Below, piece after piece: positions 62,601-64,000 of a stretch of DNA of 64,000 nt. Source of the DNA: Kitasatospora kifunensis (lineage in GTDB: Bacteria; Actinomycetota; Actinomycetes; Streptomycetales; Streptomycetaceae); assembly GCF_014203855.1 (NCBI RefSeq), contig NZ_JACHJV010000001.1, forward strand, positions 6,758,001 through 6,822,000, written 5' to 3'. Both the position numbers and the translations under genes were made by a program. The notes under the pieces were generated by a model. It was given only the letters and a program-made list of their open reading frames with translations. It made no database searches and had not been told where the DNA came from. Within the stretch, counting starts at the first letter, position 1. Each line of letters begins with the position of its first letter.

Positions 62601-64000
62601 TGCGACGATCATGGCGACGCCGCACACCTTCGTGGAGTTCTCGCGGCAGAAGGCGCTGGCCCCCGACGGCCGGTGCAAGGCGTTCTCCTCCGACGCGGAT
62701 GGCACCGGGTGGGGCGAGGGCGTGGGTGTGGTGGTGCTGGAGCGGCTGTCGCAGGCGCGGCGCAACGGGCACCGGGTGCTGGCCGTGTTGCGGGGTTCGG
62801 CGGTGAACCAGGATGGTGCGTCGAACGGTCTGACCGCGCCGAACGGTCCCTCCCAGCAGCGGGTGATCCGCAAGGCGCTGGCCAACGCGGGCCTGTCCGC
62901 CGTCGAGGTGGACGCGGTGGAGGCGCACGGTACCGGGACCGCGCTGGGTGACCCGATCGAGGCGCAGGCGCTGCTGGCCACCTACGGGCGGGACCGCTCG
63001 CCGGAACTTCCGCTGTGGCTCGGCTCGGTGAAGTCCAACATCGGGCACACGCAGGCGGCGGCGGGTGTCGCGGGTGTGATCAAGATGGTCGAAGCGCTGC
63101 GCCACGGTGTGCTGCCGCCCACGCTGCACGTTGAGGCGCCGACGCCGCAGGTGGACTGGTCGGTGGGCGCGGTGGAGCTGCTGACCGAGGCGCGGGAGTG
63201 GCCGCAGGTCGGTCGGCCGCGCCGGGTGGGCGTGTCCTCGTTCGGGCTGAGCGGGACGAACGCGCACCTGATTCTGGAGCAGGCGCCGGTGGAGGAGCCG
63301 GAGTTGGCGGCGCCGGTGGGTGAGCCGGTGGGTGGTGTGGTGCCGTTGGTGGTGTCGGCTGCTTCGGCTGACTCGCTGAATGGGCAGGCTGGGCGGTTGG
63401 TGCCGGTGCTGGAGGGTGCCGATCTGGTGTCGGTGGCGGGTGGGTTGGTGTCGCGGCGTGGGGTGTTGGGTGAGCGTGCGGTGGTGGTGGCGGGTTCGCG
63501 GGAGGAGGCGTTGGCGGGGTTGGGTGCGTTGGGGCGGGGTGAGGTCAACCCTGCTCTGGTGACGGGTAGTTCGGCTGGTGTGGGTCGGACGGTGTTGGTG
63601 TTCCCGGGGCAGGGTTCGCAGTGGGTGGGTATGGGGCGGGAGTTGTTGGACTCGTCGCCGGTGTTCGCGGAGCGGGTGGGGGAGTGTTCGGCGGCGTTGG
63701 GTCGGTGGGTGGATTGGTCGTTGGAGGAGGTGTTGCGTGGTGAGGCTCCGGTGGAGTTGTTGGAGCGGGTGGATGTGGTGCAGCCGGCGAGTTTTGCGGT
63801 GATGGTGGGGTTGGCGGCGGTGTGGGCGTCGGTGGGTGTGGTGCCGGATGCGGTGGTGGGGCATTCGCAGGGTGAGATCGCGGCGGCGTGTGTGGCGGGT
63901 GCGCTGTCGTTGGAGGACGCGGCGCGGATCGTGGCGGTGCGCAGCCAGGTGATCGCCGCGAGCCTGGCCGGGCGTGGCGGGATGGCTTCGGTGGCGCTGC
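56671..64000 (+). CDS. Type I modular PKS 3 (partial): module 7 and start of module 8
   Basis: The open frame from ATG 56671 (ribosome site GGTGAGGA, 56656-56663) runs off the right edge, so only the first 2443 residues are seen. It starts with a docking helix ([22 protein letters not shown]). A full KS-AT(malonyl)-DH-KR-ACP module follows, then a KS and the first part of a methylmalonyl-type AT. It lies 58 bases after the PKS2 stop codon and is clearly co-transcribed. All catalytic motifs seen are intact, predicting addition of an acetate with a trans double bond and then loading of a propionate. The remaining modules and chain release lie outside the window. Confidence 0.93.
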   Translation, partial: MATDDKVLKYLKRVTAELHDLRKQVQLNADEPIAIVGMACRLPGGVASPEGLWELVSEGRDGVSAFPDDRGWDLDTLFDTDPDKAGTSYVNQGGFLRGAGEFDAEFFGISPREALAMDPQQRLLLETTWEALERAGIDPASLKGTDVGVFNGIMGVDYFFGGSVPPELEGFAGTGAAGSVASGRISYVFGFEGPAVTVDTACSSSLVAIHLAAQALRRGECSMALAGGATVMATPHTFVEFSRQRGLAADGRCKSYAEAADGTGWAEGAGVVVLERLSEAQRRGHRVLAVLRGSAVNQDGASNGLTAPNGLSQQRVIRKALAAAGLTAADVDVVEGHGTGTVLGDPIEAQALLATYGQDRPAERPLWLGSLKSNIGHAQAAAGVSGVIKMVQALRHGILPATLHVDAPSSQVDWSAGAVRLLDQSRPWPQVDRLRRAGVSSFGVSGTNAHLILEQAPEVAEDASDVEVVRPSGGVVPLVVSAKSVGSLAGQAGRLVSLVGGASDVVSVAGGLVSRRGVLGERAVVVAGSREEALAGLGALAVGEASPWVVRGSSTGVGRTVVVFPGQGSQRVGMGGELYGLYPVFAQALDEVCAVLDERLSGWVEHSVKDVILGTAPDGVLDRTVFTQAGLFAVETALFRLVESWGVRPDAVMGHSIGELTAAHVAGVLSLGDAAAVVAARGRLMQALPSGGAMVAVAASEAEVAGLLGGGVDLAAVNGPSSVVLSGEEAAVLGVAARLGEQGRKTKRLVVSHAFHSALMEPMLEEFAAVLSEVTWGEPRFPVISNVTGRVAEPGQWADPQYWVRHVRRPVRFADGVAAAGGDVFVELGPGAALSSVVGESAGEQAVCVAALRDGRPEAQTLLAAVAELFVRGNAVDWTGVLPAGADSAHVELPTYAFDHQHYWLQLTGMVTDAASLGLTGTAHPLLGAVLQLPQSDGLVFTSRLSLRTHAWLADHAVGGVVLVPGTGLVELAVRAGDEVGCGSLEELVIEAPLVVPEHGGVRVQVAVGGPDDRGSRAVEVYSAREDATADTTGTANAWTRHATGTLTPTTVGEAEPQFDFTAWPPPGAQPVEIDDFYTDLVAHGYAYGPSFQGLRAVWRRGEELFAEVALPDEYHGEADRFGVHPALLDAALHPSLRDTAAADGAQLWQPLSWHGLALHATGAAALRVRLTRLAPGTLSFEAADETGALVLAADSVALQPVTAEHLAAMAGTQGSDALFRVEWTELPSAAAQGSVVWAPLAGATELATLAERESVPPVVVLDAVASGAQDGSDDVADDAAVLALTCRVLDVVQAWLATPGLEASRLVVHTRGAVPAGGDAAVTDPAGAAVWGLVRVAQAENPDRIVLLDTEPQSAQSLDTVLAAALATGEPQVALRGEALTAPRLVRPVDGETGDSGLAFDPAGTVLLTGGTGSLGTLLARHLVTRHGVRHLLLVSRRGLEANGARELVAELTELGASSVSVTACDVADRGAVAALLAAVPAERPLTGVVHTAGVLDDGVIGALTPERLAYVFGPKVTAVRHLDELTRELAPELRAFVVFSSAAGVFGSAGQGNYAAANAYLDAVAHQRRAAGLPAASLAWGLWEQAGGMAASLSELDQARVNRGGFLAISPAQGLELFDAALRTDQAVSVPIKLDLRAIRAEAATGSGVLPLLRSLVPVGRRASRTVSGLAGRLAGLGAAEREALLLAVVRTHVATVLGHAGAEQVKAEKAFKDAGFDSLTSVQLRNRLRETTGLNLPATVVYDYPTPLALARYLRDELGESAAGAAAPTVVVADPDEPIAIVGMACRLPGGVVTPEGLWRLVSEGRDAVSGFPEDRGWDVAGLYDDDPENIGTSYVDQGGFLHEAGEFDAGFFGISPREALAMDPQQRLLLETSWEALERAGIDPAALKGADVGVFSGVMTQGYGIGGVIPPELSGFTATGSAMSVASGRVSYVFGFEGPAVTIDTACSSSLVAMHLAGQALRQGECSLAIASGATIMATPHTFVEFSRQKALAPDGRCKAFSSDADGTGWGEGVGVVVLERLSQARRNGHRVLAVLRGSAVNQDGASNGLTAPNGPSQQRVIRKALANAGLSAVEVDAVEAHGTGTALGDPIEAQALLATYGRDRSPELPLWLGSVKSNIGHTQAAAGVAGVIKMVEALRHGVLPPTLHVEAPTPQVDWSVGAVELLTEAREWPQVGRPRRVGVSSFGLSGTNAHLILEQAPVEEPELAAPVGEPVGGVVPLVVSAASADSLNGQAGRLVPVLEGADLVSVAGGLVSRRGVLGERAVVVAGSREEALAGLGALGRGEVNPALVTGSSAGVGRTVLVFPGQGSQWVGMGRELLDSSPVFAERVGECSAALGRWVDWSLEEVLRGEAPVELLERVDVVQPASFAVMVGLAAVWASVGVVPDAVVGHSQGEIAAACVAGALSLEDAARIVAVRSQVIAASLAGRGGMASVAL
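56758..61960 (+). other. PKS3 module 7: KS-AT(malonyl)-DH-KR-ACP
   Basis: The KS triad is present (DTACSSS, HGTGT, NIGHAQ). The AT has GHSIGE and HAFH and is close in sequence to the module 6 AT. The DH has [12 protein letters not shown] (His codon 59536), YGPSFQG and LLDAALH. The KR is active with LDD. ACP Ser codon is at 61831. Confidence 0.9.
62005..64000 (+). other. PKS3 module 8 (partial): KS and beginning of AT (methylmalonyl-type)
   Basis: The KS is complete (62005 to about 63285) with DTACSSS and HGTGT. The AT starts near 63586 and shows GHSQGE (Ser codon 63865), so methylmalonyl-CoA is likely; the confirming YASH region lies beyond the edge. The DNA of the KS-AT linker and AT start is nearly identical to module 1 (about 27940-28560). 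Confidence 0.85.

Overview
The window looks like chromosomal DNA of a high-GC actinomycete, most likely Streptomyces or a close relative such as Kitasatospora. The reasons are very GC-rich codons, GTG starts with GGAGG-type ribosome sites, WXG100-type secreted proteins, a rare TTA codon in a pathway regulator, and giant modular type I polyketide synthase (PKS) genes. Left to right it holds three regions.

Region 1 (about 1-13.2 kb) is a type VII (ESX-like) secretion-associated locus. It has a WD40-repeat protein, two WXG100-like small proteins, a 781-residue helical and Gly/Pro-rich protein, and a 2123-residue toxin-like protein. The toxin-like protein carries a WXG/CpnT-like N-terminus, an HExxH metallopeptidase domain, two related tandem domains and a C-terminal OTU-type cysteine protease domain. 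A GNAT acetyltransferase overlaps its stop codon. Strong hairpins separate the early genes.

Region 2 (13.2-18.4 kb) is ordinary accessory chromosome: a MerR-methyltransferase fusion with its own MerR-style promoter, an aldo/keto reductase, an NCS2 uracil/xanthine-type permease, an unrecognised small protein and an isochorismatase-family hydrolase on the minus strand.

Region 3 (about 18.4-64 kb, running off the right edge) is the start of a modular PKS cluster. After a repeat-rich regulatory region come a LuxR-type regulator with a TTA codon, an FMN-dependent NADH-quinone/azo reductase, a cytochrome P450 and three PKS genes. PKS1 has an acid-activating loading module (adenylation/CoA-ligase, degenerate KR, ACP). 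Module 1 is KS-AT(methylmalonyl)-DH*-KR-ACP, module 2 is KS-AT(malonyl)-DH*-ACP and module 3 is KS-AT(methylmalonyl)-KR*-ACP. This domain logic predicts aryl starter + propionate (OH) + acetate (keto) + propionate (keto). That is the tetraketide made by RifA of the rifamycin pathway, so the cluster is best read as a naphthalenic ansamycin cluster with 3-amino-5-hydroxybenzoate (AHBA) as the inferred starter. PKS2 (modules 4-6) and PKS3 (module 7 and part of module 8) then differ from rifamycin: propionate, propionate, acetate, acetate, propionate, nearly all with DH-KR, giving a polyene-like ansa chain. The AHBA synthesis genes and the chain-releasing amide synthase expected for this class are not in the window and would have to lie further right or elsewhere.
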